Assembly: GCA_038524325.1 (NCBI GenBank)
Contig: JBCBIS010000145.1
Coordinates: 1 to 10,712 of the forward strand
Direction of reading: 5' to 3'
Source of the DNA: Thermohalobaculum sp038524325
GTDB taxonomy: Bacteria; Pseudomonadota; Alphaproteobacteria; Rhodobacterales; Rhodobacteraceae
Length of the DNA stretch: 10,712 nucleotides
A model generated the notes under the pieces. The model worked only from the letters and a program-made list of their open reading frames with translations. It searched no databases and was not told the origin of the DNA. Of this stretch, positions 1-6,739 are shown one piece after another. The stretch's first letter is position 1, and each line of letters starts with the position of its first letter. The position numbers and the translations under genes are program-made.

Positions 1-10
1 GGACCATCGA

Positions 11-682
11 ATGGGAGTGATCCTGCGCCTGGCGCTGGTCTTCCTCGGGGCCGGGATCCTCGCGCTGAGCGCCACGCTTGCCTATGTCATCTGGGCCGGG
101 CAGGCGATGGAGGCGCGGCATGCCGAGGGGCGGTCTCTGACCAAGCCGGTCGAGGTCACCATCGTGCTGGGCGCCGGCATGGACCCGGACGGGGTCTTGG
201 CCTTCTCCTCGCGGCGGCGGGTCTGGGCCGGGGTGGAATTGCTGAAGGCGGGGAAGACGCAGCGGCTGCTCTTCTCCGGCGGTCTGGCCCTGCCCGGGGT
301 GCCGTCTGCGGGCGAGATGATGCGCGATCAGGCCATCGCCAATGGCGCCGATCCGGCGGTTCTGACGGTTGAGGGGCGTTCGATCTCGACCTTTCAGAAC
401 CTGCTGTTCTCCTATCCGATGCTGACGGAGGAAACCTCGGTCGCCCTCTTGACCGACAGCTTCCATCTCTCCCGCGCCAGTACGCTGAGCTGGTTCTTTG
501 GCCGCTCGGACGTGCCCCTGGTCGCCGCGCGCGGCCTAGAGGCGGAGCATTGGGCGCCGCGATACTGGCTCTATGTCCGCGAGGCGCTGGCCTGGTGGCT
601 GAACCTGGTAAAAATGGCCGCGTGGTGGGGGGGTGAAACCATTGGCCTCAGCCTCGAGCAACGCACGGCCCTGATCCGATGA
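11..682 (+). CDS. YdcF/SanA/ElyC-like (DUF218) membrane-anchored protein
   Basis: This 223-residue protein has one N-terminal hydrophobic segment (about residues 4-28), followed by a soluble DUF218 domain. Visible family motifs are IVLGAGMDPDG (51-61), SGG (89-91), E102, an acidic/polar patch around E121-N130, and TDSFHLSRA (148-156), which carries the conserved D, H and R. DUF218 proteins such as SanA, ElyC and YdcF are linked to envelope integrity and envelope precursor handling, but most have no defined reaction, so function here is open. The C-terminal part is Trp-rich (about 181-206). The first gene of a three-gene operon, its stop overlaps the next start (ATGA). The start is uncertain: there is no clear Shine-Dalgarno before ATG 11, the frame stays open to the left edge, and an in-frame GTG at 17 would make a GTGA overlap with a possible upstream gene ending at TGA 18-20. 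Confidence 0.85.
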   Translation: MGVILRLALVFLGAGILALSATLAYVIWAGQAMEARHAEGRSLTKPVEVTIVLGAGMDPDGVLAFSSRRRVWAGVELLKAGKTQRLLFSGGLALPGVPSAGEMMRDQAIANGADPAVLTVEGRSISTFQNLLFSYPMLTEETSVALLTDSFHLSRASTLSWFFGRSDVPLVAARGLEAEHWAPRYWLYVREALAWWLNLVKMAAWWGGETIGLSLEQRTALIR

Positions 683-1533
683 GTGCCGCGACCCAAGCCG
701 CCCTTTGGATGATCGGCTCGATCCTCTCCTTCTCCGCCATGGCGGTGGCGGGGCGGGAGCTGGCGGCAGAGCTGGATACGTTCGAGATCATGGCCTATCG
801 CTCGGCCATCGGTTTTCCAGTGATCGCGGCGCTGGTGCTGCTGGGACCCGGGCTGGCGACGGTCCGCACCGCGGAAATCCGCGGCCATTCGGTCCGCAAT
901 GTGATCCACTTCACCGCCCAGAACCTCTGGTTCTTCGGGGTGGCCACCATCCCGCTGGCGCAACTGGTCGCCATCGAGTTCTCCAACCCGATCTGGGTCG
1001 CCCTGCTGGCCCCGCTGATGCTGTCCGAGCGTTTGACCCGCGGCGGCATCGTCGCGGCCGGGCTGGGGTTTCTGGGCGTTCTGGTCGTCGCCCGGCCCGG
1101 GGTGGCCCCGCTGGAGGCCGGCCATCTGGCCGCCCTGGGCGCCGCGATCGGGTTCGCGCTGACCAATATCTTCACCAAGCGTCTGTCGCGGACCGATACG
1201 ACCCTGTGCATCCTGTTCTGGATGACGCTCAGCCAGATGGTCATGGGGTTCCTCTGCGCCCTGCCCGGCGGGATCACGCTGTTCTCCTGGGCCATGACGC
1301 CCTGGGTTCTGTTCGTCGGGCTGTGCGGGCTGACCGCGCATTTCTCGCTGACCCGGGCGCTGACCCTGGCCCCGGCCACGCTGGTGGCGCCGATGGAGTT
1401 CCTGCGCCTGCCGGTCATCGCCTTCGCCGCCGCGATCCTTTATGGCGAGCCGCTGGAGGTCGCCGTCTTCCTCGGCGCCGCGCTGATCCTGGCGGGCAAT
1501 CTCTATAACCTGACGCGGAGGGCGCCGGCATGA
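679..1533 (+). CDS. EamA-domain (DMT superfamily) transporter
   Basis: A 284-residue, almost wholly hydrophobic inner-membrane protein with the two-repeat layout of the drug/metabolite transporter superfamily. The first EamA repeat spans about residues 7-138 and the second about 148-278, each with roughly five helices, and the tail ends in a short basic segment (RRAPA). Conserved landmarks are the YRS segment near residue 40, the repeat-ending stretch APLMLSERLT (about 112-121), and its counterpart ILYGEPLE in the second repeat. Length fits the family (about 280-300). Members move amino acids, nucleoside derivatives, riboflavin or S-adenosylmethionine; nothing here fixes the substrate. The start ATG overlaps the stop of the upstream gene and the stop overlaps the mazG start, so translation is probably coupled across all three genes. 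Confidence in the superfamily is high; specificity is unknown. Confidence 0.9.
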   Translation: MSAATQAALWMIGSILSFSAMAVAGRELAAELDTFEIMAYRSAIGFPVIAALVLLGPGLATVRTAEIRGHSVRNVIHFTAQNLWFFGVATIPLAQLVAIEFSNPIWVALLAPLMLSERLTRGGIVAAGLGFLGVLVVARPGVAPLEAGHLAALGAAIGFALTNIFTKRLSRTDTTLCILFWMTLSQMVMGFLCALPGGITLFSWAMTPWVLFVGLCGLTAHFSLTRALTLAPATLVAPMEFLRLPVIAFAAAILYGEPLEVAVFLGAALILAGNLYNLTRRAPA

Positions 1534-2381
1534 CCCATCACGATCGGGGCGACCGAGCGGCGTCGGACCGGCTGGTCTTTGACCGCGACGCGGCAATGGA
1601 CCGGCTGCTGGAGATCATGGCCCGCCTGCGTGCGCCGGATGGCTGTCCATGGGACCAGAAACAGACCTTCGCCTCCATCGCGCCCTATACGATCGAAGAA
1701 GCCTGCGAGGTTGCGGAGGCCATCGAGACCGGCGACCGCCCGGCGATCTGCGACGAGCTGGGCGATCTGCTGTTGCAGGTCGTCTATCACGCCCGCATCG
1801 CCGAGGAGGAGGGCAGTTTCACCTTCGAGGATGTGGCACGTGCGATCTCGGACAAGATGCTCCGCCGCCACCCGCATGTCTTCGGCGCGGCGCCGGGCGG
1901 CGCGAAAGCCGACCCTGACAGCGTGGATTGGGAGGCGATCAAGGCCGCCGAACGCGCCGAGCGGGGCGAGACCCGCGACAGCGCGCTGGACGGCGTGCCG
2001 ACCACGCTCTCCGGCCTGACCCGCGCCCTGGCCCTGACCAAGCGCGCGGCCAAGGTGGGCTTTGACTGGTCCAACCCGCAGGATGTGCTGGCCAAGGTCG
2101 CCGAGGAAGCTGCCGAACTGACCGATGAAATCGGCGGTGACCCGGCGCGGATCGAGGAGGAATATGGCGACCTCCTGTTCGTCATGACCAATCTCGCCCG
2201 CCATCTGAAGGTGGACCCGGAGACCGCACTCCGCCGCGCCAATGCCAAATTCGAGCGCCGGTTCCGCGGCGTCGAGGGGCATCTCAAAGCCCAAGGCCGC
2301 AGCCCGTCCGAGGCGACGCTTGCCGAGATGGACGCGCTGTGGGACCGGGTGAAGACCGAGGAAAAATCATCCGGCGGCTGA
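1530..2381 (+). CDS. mazG: Nucleoside triphosphate pyrophosphohydrolase MazG
   Basis: MazG hydrolyses (d)NTPs to NMP and pyrophosphate, cleaning the nucleotide pool of aberrant nucleotides; in E. coli it also influences stress signalling. The 283-residue product has the two tandem all-alpha MazG domains of full-length enzymes (E. coli MazG is about 260). Domain 1 covers about residues 21-118, with the GCPWDQKQT segment (38-46) and Mg-binding acids E56, E57, E60, E76 and D79 in EEACE and DELGD. Domain 2 covers about 170-250, with E192, E193, E196 and EYGD (E211, D214). Both acid sets look intact. The start is supported by a strong Shine-Dalgarno (GGAGGG at 1517-1522, 7-nt spacer) and an ATGA overlap with the transporter stop. 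The N-terminal 15 or so residues are polar and probably not part of the fold. Confidence 0.95.
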   Translation: MTHHDRGDRAASDRLVFDRDAAMDRLLEIMARLRAPDGCPWDQKQTFASIAPYTIEEACEVAEAIETGDRPAICDELGDLLLQVVYHARIAEEEGSFTFEDVARAISDKMLRRHPHVFGAAPGGAKADPDSVDWEAIKAAERAERGETRDSALDGVPTTLSGLTRALALTKRAAKVGFDWSNPQDVLAKVAEEAAELTDEIGGDPARIEEEYGDLLFVMTNLARHLKVDPETALRRANAKFERRFRGVEGHLKAQGRSPSEATLAEMDALWDRVKTEEKSSGG

Positions 2382-2578
2382 CCGGCGCTGCCGCCTCTGT
2401 GTCCTGGATACATCAGCGTGGCGCATCGCGGCTTTCAACCGGGGCTTGCGGCCGATCCGGCTCGACCCCAACCTCGATTTGTTGTATCAACGTCCCATCC
2501 AAATCGGAGCTTTCAATGCCGAGGTATCTCACGACCGATCCCTCGAGCTGACGCGACCCCAGCGTCCCCTCGACCAGT

Positions 2579-2594
2579 CCCGCAGCGCTGCGGG
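2579..2594. repeat. Perfect 16-bp palindrome upstream of ABC exporter
   Basis: CCCGCAGCGCTGCGGG is identical to its own reverse complement. It lies about 53 nt upstream of the exporter start at 2648. It could be an operator for a dimeric repressor, or in RNA a 6-bp hairpin with a GCGC loop in the leader. No regulator gene is adjacent in this window, so the role is inference; in GC-rich DNA a chance palindrome of this size cannot be excluded. Confidence 0.4.
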
Positions 2595-2636
2595 CCGCAC
2601 GGTTGTACCCGGCCTTCTCCCTGACACTCCGAACCC

Positions 2637-2640
2637 AGGA
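2637..2640 (+). promoter_or_regulatory. Shine-Dalgarno fixing the exporter start
   Basis: AGGA ends 7 nt before ATG 2648. It supports this ATG over the in-frame upstream TTG at 2603, which has no Shine-Dalgarno and would add 15 residues unlike exporter N-termini. Confidence 0.6.
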
Positions 2641-2647
2641 TACCCCC

Positions 2648-4486
2648 ATGTTCCGCTTCTTCGAAACGCTCGTAGACCCGTTTGAGCCGCATTCCAAACA
2701 GACGCCTCCCAGCGATCTTTGGGCGTTCTACCGCTATCACCTGAGCGCACTGCGCCGCTGGATCCCGTGGATCATGCTGACCGGCCTGGTCGCCGCGTTG
2801 ATCGAAAGCGGGCTGATCTTCTATTCTGGCCGGCTCATCGATCTCATGTCCGAAGCGGGTGTCGAGGCGTTCTGGGCGACCCATGGCACCGAGGTGCTGG
2901 TCGTCGCCGCGCTGATCCTGTTCATCCGCCCGCTGGCCTTTGGCCTCAGCCACCTGTTCCTCGAACAGACCCTGGCGAGCAATATGCAGGAGCAGGTCCG
3001 CTGGCGGGCGCATCGCCATATGCTCGGCCAGTCGGTCGGCTTTTTTCAATCGGATTTCGCCGGGCGCCTCTCGAACCGGGTGATGCAGACAGGACCCTCG
3101 GTCGAGGACAGTGTCTATATGGCGTTCGAGGGCATCTGGTTCGCCGGCACCTACGCCTTGGGGGCGGCGCTTTTGCTGGCGCAGATCGACTGGCGACTGG
3201 CGGTGCCTCTGTTGGCCTGGCTGGCGATTTATATCGCCTATGTCCGGTCCATCGCCGTGCGGGTCGCCGTCGCCTCCGAGAAGCATTCCGACGCGCGCTC
3301 GATGGTGGCGGGCCGGGTCGTGGACGCCTATTCCAATATCGAGACGGTGAAACTGTTCGCTCAGGACGGGCGCGAGGAAGCCTATGTGTTGAACGCCATG
3401 CGCCGCCTTCGTCTGCGCTGGCAGCGTTTCCTGCGGCTCATGACCGAGCTGCAACTGGGGCTGACCGCGATCAACGGGCTCTTGATCATCGGCGTGCTGA
3501 CCCCGGCGATCCTGCTCTGGCAGGCCGGCACGGTCAGCGTGGGCGAGGTTGCAGCGGCCTCGGCCCTCTGCATCAGGCTGAACGGGATGAGCGGCTGGAT
3601 CATGTGGGTCACGATCCGCCTATTCGAGCATTTCGGCGTGATCCGCGAGGGGCTGCGCTCGATCGCGGTCGATCATGCGGTGACGGACCGGCCCGAGGCC
3701 GGGCGGCTTGCGGTCTCGCAGGCCGAGATCCGGTTCGAGGGCCTGTCGCACCATTACGGCAAGGAGACTGGCGGTCTGGACGGTGTCAGCCTGACGATCC
3801 GGGGCGGCGAGCGGGTCGGTCTGGTCGGCCGCTCGGGCGCGGGGAAATCCTCGTTGGTCAATCTGCTGTTGCGGTTCCGCGATGTCGAACAGGGGCGCAT
3901 CCTGATCGACGGACAAGACATCTCGGGCGTGAGCCAGGACAGTCTGCGGGCCCAGATCGGGATGGTGACGCAGGACAGCTCGCTGCTCCACCGCTCGATC
4001 CGGGCGAACATCCTCTATGGCCGCCCCGACGCGACCGAGGCCCAGATGATCGCGGCAGCCGAACGGGCGGAGGCGCATGCGTTTATCCTCGGCCTGCAGG
4101 ACCCCGAGGGGCGCACCGGCTATGACGCCCAGGTGGGCGAGCGGGGCGTCAAGCTCTCCGGCGGCCAGCGTCAGCGGATCGCGCTGGCCCGGGTGATCCT
4201 GAAGGACGCGCCGATCCTGGTGCTGGACGAGGCAACCTCGGCGCTGGACAGCGAGGTGGAGGCGGCAATCCAAGACACGCTCTATGGCGTGATGGAGGGC
4301 AAGACGGTGATCGCCATTGCCCACAGGCTCAGCACCATCCGACGGATGGACCGGATCGTGGTGATGGATCAGGGCCGGATCGCCGAGGAGGGCACGCATG
4401 AGACGCTGCTTGCCAAGGGCGGCCTCTATGCCGGGTTCTGGGAGCGGCAATCCGGCGGCCTCCTCGGCACCCGCGCGGCGGAGTGA
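2648..4486 (+). CDS. ABC exporter half-transporter, fused permease and ATPase
   Basis: A 612-residue type I (ABCB-like) exporter with membrane and nucleotide-binding domains fused, expected to work as a homodimer or heterodimer in the inner membrane. The membrane domain (about residues 38-330) has hydrophobic segments near 40-60, 82-103, 163-180, 184-200 and 272-292, with the coupling region SNIETVKLFAQDGREE at 229-244. The ATPase domain (about 360-600) has Walker A GRSGAGKSS (394-402, K400), Q-loop Q442, signature LSGGQ (503-507), Walker B ILVLDE with D527 and E528, and H-loop H559. All catalytic positions are present, so it should be an active ATPase. Substrate cannot be told; the family includes lipid, peptide, metal-conjugate and drug exporters. 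It stands alone between two long spacers and is probably its own transcription unit. A strong hairpin follows the stop. Confidence 0.92.
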   Translation: MFRFFETLVDPFEPHSKQTPPSDLWAFYRYHLSALRRWIPWIMLTGLVAALIESGLIFYSGRLIDLMSEAGVEAFWATHGTEVLVVAALILFIRPLAFGLSHLFLEQTLASNMQEQVRWRAHRHMLGQSVGFFQSDFAGRLSNRVMQTGPSVEDSVYMAFEGIWFAGTYALGAALLLAQIDWRLAVPLLAWLAIYIAYVRSIAVRVAVASEKHSDARSMVAGRVVDAYSNIETVKLFAQDGREEAYVLNAMRRLRLRWQRFLRLMTELQLGLTAINGLLIIGVLTPAILLWQAGTVSVGEVAAASALCIRLNGMSGWIMWVTIRLFEHFGVIREGLRSIAVDHAVTDRPEAGRLAVSQAEIRFEGLSHHYGKETGGLDGVSLTIRGGERVGLVGRSGAGKSSLVNLLLRFRDVEQGRILIDGQDISGVSQDSLRAQIGMVTQDSSLLHRSIRANILYGRPDATEAQMIAAAERAEAHAFILGLQDPEGRTGYDAQVGERGVKLSGGQRQRIALARVILKDAPILVLDEATSALDSEVEAAIQDTLYGVMEGKTVIAIAHRLSTIRRMDRIVVMDQGRIAEEGTHETLLAKGGLYAGFWERQSGGLLGTRAAE

Positions 4487-4487
4487 G

Positions 4488-4579
4488 GCGCTGTCCCGGG
4501 CTTGACCCGGGACCTCGCGGAGTTGCTCGAGAGGTTTCGAGCGGCTCCAGGAGGTCCCGGGTCAAGCCCGGGACGGCGC
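4488..4579. repeat. Long hairpin of two inverted palindromic repeats (REP-like)
   Basis: The arms 4493-4516 and 4551-4574 are perfect 24-nt reverse complements, and pairing extends outward by five more pairs (one G-T) to 4488/4579. Each arm is itself a near-palindrome with core TCCCGGGCTTGACCCGGGA. The interior continues the stem: 4519-4530 pairs with 4537-4548 through 12 pairs (two of them G-T), leaving a 6-nt loop. The whole 92-nt unit can therefore fold as one hairpin, starting 2 nt after the exporter stop codon. Such TCCCGGG...CCCGGGA units are, from general knowledge, recurrent intergenic repeats in alphaproteobacteria. It may also act as a transcription or mRNA-decay barrier, though no T-tract follows. 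Confidence 0.85.
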
Positions 4580-4844
4580 ATGATGCAAGCTTCCCGCATG
4601 TTGAGGAAACGGTCGATTAGTTGCGACCTTCTTGACCCGGAACCAAGCCATTAACGAAGGCCCGCCTGCTGGGAACGCCGCTCAGCCGACAAAGCGGTCA
4701 GCGTAGCCTACAGGCACGGCGCGCCAGTAGAGAGCGGTGAGCCGCGCGGCAAGGGCGCCCCGGCATGCCGGCGCTGACACGGCCCTCGCCCGGTTGCTCG
4801 GCCTGCCGCTTGACCTCTCCGTGCCGACCGGTTCTGTTATCGAA
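4580..4844 (+). other. Leader region before the hydrolase-glx operon
   Basis: No gene was found in this 265-nt stretch. It contains a 13-of-14 match to part of the neighbouring repeat (CTTGACCCGGAACC at 4631-4644), a small dyad GGTCG/CGACC (4611-4615 with 4624-4628), a second dyad CCGCT/AGCGG (4678-4682 with 4693-4697), and two 10-bp palindromes (4741-4750 and 4761-4770). It should hold the operon promoter. The open frame running from GTG 4737 into the hydrolase is judged untranslated leader, because that part does not look like family sequence. Confidence 0.5.
4810..4840 (+). promoter_or_regulatory. Weak candidate sigma-70-type promoter before the hydrolase
   Basis: TTGACC at 4810-4815 resembles a -35 box, and TGTTAT at 4835-4840 a -10 box, with a long 19-nt spacer. 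The predicted transcript would begin at or next to ATG 4845, which has no Shine-Dalgarno, so a leaderless mRNA is possible. This is only a by-eye match. Confidence 0.2.
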
Positions 4845-5819
4845 ATGGACCATGAGGTTTTCGATCTCGGCGATTTCCCGCTCCACTCCGGCGCAGTGAT
4901 GAAGGGCGCGTTTCTGGCTTTTCGCACCTATGGCACGCTGAACGCGGCGGGTGACAATGCGGTGGTGATGCCGACCTTTTACACCGGCACCCATACCCGC
5001 AACGAGATCTTCTTTGGCGCGGGCCGCCCGGTCGACCCCGCCCGACATTTCATCATCGGGATCAACATGTTCGGCAATGGGCTGAGCGCCTCGCCCTCGA
5101 ACCTTGGCGGCGCCGACTTCCCGCAGCCGAGCCTTGCGGACAACGTCGCCGCCCAGCACCGGCTAGTCACAGCCCTGGGGGTCAAGCGGATCGCCCTGGT
5201 CTATGGCTGGTCGATGGCGGGATGTCAGACCTATCAATGGGCGCATGACCATCCGGAGATGGTGGCGGCAATCCTGCCCTTTTGCGCCTCGGCCCGCTGT
5301 GCACCGCATAACTGGGTGTTTCTGGATGGCGTCGCCGCCGCCCTGCGGGCAGATCAGAGCTTCGCCAATGGCCGCTATGCCACGCCGCCCCGCGCCGGGT
5401 TGGAGGCGTTTGGCCGGGTCTATGCCGGCTGGGCGTTTAGCCAAACCTATTTCCGCGAGGCGCTGCACCGTCCGCGTTTCGAAACCAAAGAGGATCTGCT
5501 AGCGGAATGGGCGCGGGAGCATGCCGAGGATTGGGACGCCAACGATCTCCTCTGCATGCTCCACGCCTGGCAGGCCCATGACATCGCGGCGGGCGGGGAG
5601 CTGAGCGCTGCGCTGAGGCGGATCACGGCGCGAGCTATCATCGCCCCTTGCAGCAGCGATCTCTACTTCCGGCCCGAGGACAATGCCGCCGAACTTCCCC
5701 ATCTGCCCAATGCCGAACTCCGCGTCTTCGAGACCGACTATGGCCATTGCGCCGTCACCGGCAACGACCCGGCCTTCCCCGCCTTCCTCGACGCTTGCCT
5801 TCGCGATCTGCTGGCGTAA
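4845..5819 (+). CDS. MetX-like alpha/beta-fold hydrolase or acyltransferase
   Basis: A 324-residue alpha/beta-hydrolase-fold protein related to homoserine O-acetyltransferase (MetX). The probable triad is visible: nucleophile S123 in GWSMAG, acid D272 in SSDLYF, and H301 in the DYGHCA segment near the C-terminus. YTGTH (46-50) sits where MetX proteins have their oxyanion-region TGxxH motif. The nucleophile elbow is GWSMAG instead of the GGSxGG usual in true MetX enzymes, so a methionine-biosynthetic role is not assured and the substrate is unknown. The start was set at ATG 4845 because family similarity begins at MDHEVFDLGD; GTG 4737 would add 36 unlike residues. It lies 26 nt upstream of the glxB-like gene and is the first member of the run, which suggests a shared pathway. 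The C-terminal stop is TAA. Confidence 0.8.
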   Translation: MDHEVFDLGDFPLHSGAVMKGAFLAFRTYGTLNAAGDNAVVMPTFYTGTHTRNEIFFGAGRPVDPARHFIIGINMFGNGLSASPSNLGGADFPQPSLADNVAAQHRLVTALGVKRIALVYGWSMAGCQTYQWAHDHPEMVAAILPFCASARCAPHNWVFLDGVAAALRADQSFANGRYATPPRAGLEAFGRVYAGWAFSQTYFREALHRPRFETKEDLLAEWAREHAEDWDANDLLCMLHAWQAHDIAAGGELSAALRRITARAIIAPCSSDLYFRPEDNAAELPHLPNAELRVFETDYGHCAVTGNDPAFPAFLDACLRDLLA

Positions 5820-5834
5820 GTAGGGATGAGGAGA

Positions 5835-5840
5835 GGGAGG
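5835..5840 (+). promoter_or_regulatory. Shine-Dalgarno fixing the glxB-like start
   Basis: GGGAGG ends 5 nt before ATG 5846. The encoded protein must begin Met-Cys for the amidotransferase nucleophile to be exposed, and this ATG gives exactly MCGIVG, so upstream in-frame starts are excluded. Confidence 0.8.
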
Positions 5841-5845
5841 GCACC

Positions 5846-6739
5846 ATGTGCGGTATTGTTGGCCTGTTCGCCAAATCGCCTGGGATCGAGGCGGAGATGG
5901 GCGCGCATCTGAGCGCCATGCTGATCACCATGTCCGATCGCGGGCCGGACAGCGCGGGATTTGCGATCTATCGCGATGGCGGCGCGGGCGTAAAGGCGAC
6001 CCTCCAATCGCCGGATCCTGAGGCGGACTTTGCCGGGCTGGTGGCGGATCTGGCAGCCAAGGGCGTCAAAACCGACAGCCTCGAGCAGGTCGAGACCCAT
6101 GCCATTCTCCGCCTGTCCTCGGACACCGGGCTGCGCGCAGCATTGGCTGAAATCCGCCCGCAGGTCCGGGTGATGAGCCGGGGCAAGGCGATCGAGATCT
6201 ACAAGGAAGTTGGCCTGCCCGAGGATGTCTCCCAGCGCTTCGACCTCTCGGGCATGTCAGGTACGCACGCTGTCGGCCATACCCGGATGGCGACCGAGAG
6301 CGCCGTGACCACCTTGGGCGCACACCCGTTTTCGACCGCGCCGGATCAGTGCCTGGTGCATAACGGCTCGATGTCCAACCACAACAATATGCGCCGCGAG
6401 CTGGCCCATGCGGGTGTCGAGGTCGAGACCGAGAACGACACCGAAGTCGCCGCCGCCTATCTGAGCTGGCGCATGGCCGGCGGCGAGAATCTGGGGCAGG
6501 CGCTGGAGCATGGGCTGAAGGATTATGACGGGTTCTACACCTTCCTCGTGGGCACCGAGACCGGCTTTGGCGTCCTGCGCGACCCCATCGCCTGCAAACC
6601 CGCGGTGATGGCCGAGACCGCGGACTACGTCGCCTTCGGCAGCGAATACCGCGCCCTGGTCAACCTTCCCGGCATCGCCACCGCAAAAGTCTGGGAACCC
6701 GAACCCGCTACCGTCTATTTCTGGGAGCGCGCGGCGTGA
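5846..6739 (+). CDS. glxB: Class II glutamine amidotransferase, GlxB/MgsA-like
   Basis: A 297-residue Ntn-type glutaminase that should release ammonia from glutamine for a partner synthase subunit. The protein starts MCGIVGLF, placing the N-terminal nucleophile at Cys2 after Met removal. Other class II landmarks are RGPDS (32-36), GHTRMAT (144-150, R147), VHNGS (171-175, N173 and G174) and the END segment (196-198). There is no synthase or isomerase domain, so it is a stand-alone glutaminase. With the downstream GXGXG and FMN proteins it forms a split glutamate synthase, like GlxB of rhizobia or MgsA of N-methylglutamate synthase. Which of the two reactions applies cannot be told here. The ORF ends in a GTGA overlap with the nuclease gene rather than joining glxC directly. 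The symbol follows rhizobial usage. Confidence 0.88.
   Translation: MCGIVGLFAKSPGIEAEMGAHLSAMLITMSDRGPDSAGFAIYRDGGAGVKATLQSPDPEADFAGLVADLAAKGVKTDSLEQVETHAILRLSSDTGLRAALAEIRPQVRVMSRGKAIEIYKEVGLPEDVSQRFDLSGMSGTHAVGHTRMATESAVTTLGAHPFSTAPDQCLVHNGSMSNHNNMRRELAHAGVEVETENDTEVAAAYLSWRMAGGENLGQALEHGLKDYDGFYTFLVGTETGFGVLRDPIACKPAVMAETADYVAFGSEYRALVNLPGIATAKVWEPEPATVYFWERAA
6723..6727 (+). promoter_or_regulatory. Shine-Dalgarno for the embedded nuclease gene
   Basis: GGGAG lies inside the end of glxB, 8 nt before GTG 6736. It supports this GTG as a real start overlapping the glxB stop by 4 nt. Confidence 0.55.

Larger units (their letters stand above)
2382..2647. other. Intergenic gap with 16-bp palindrome
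   Basis: This 266-nt spacer between mazG and the ABC exporter shows no convincing gene; the short open frames here have no recognisable protein content. It is visibly less GC-rich in places, for example around 2476-2516. The only clear structure is the perfect palindrome at 2579-2594. A promoter for the exporter is expected here, but no convincing -35/-10 pair was found by eye. Confidence 0.6.

Noticed and set aside
1..20. End of an upstream gene (…TIEWE then TGA at 18-20)
   Set aside because: Five codons are too few to identify a gene; mentioned only as a possible GTGA overlap for the first gene.
571..1596. 341-codon open frame on the minus strand opposite the EamA and mazG genes
   Set aside because: It is antisense to two clear genes, its translation is Gln/Arg/Gly-rich low-complexity sequence, and it matches no fold; such long shadows are normal in GC-rich DNA.
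2373..2395. Hairpin GGCGGC/GCCGCC overlapping the mazG stop as a terminator
   Set aside because: Only 6 bp with an 11-nt loop and no T-tract; such stems are common by chance at this GC content.
2603..2647. Upstream TTG start for the ABC exporter
   Set aside because: No Shine-Dalgarno; ATG 2648 has AGGA 7 nt upstream and gives an N-terminus typical of the family.
2513..3454. 313-codon minus-strand frame opposite the exporter
   Set aside because: Antisense to the exporter membrane domain, with shadow-type composition and no motif.
4737..4844. GTG start giving a 36-residue N-terminal extension of the hydrolase
   Set aside because: The extension is Arg/Ala/Leu-rich and unlike family N-termini; similarity starts at MDHEVFDLGD (ATG 4845).
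4580..4844. SAM-type riboswitch upstream of the MetX-like gene
   Set aside because: metX genes in alphaproteobacteria can carry SAM-II elements, but the conserved SAM-II core and pseudoknot pairing were not found by eye; the gene is also not a canonical metX.
4580..4844. Sigma-54 promoter for the nitrogen-linked glx operon
   Set aside because: No TGGCAC-N5-TTGC type element was found in the spacer.
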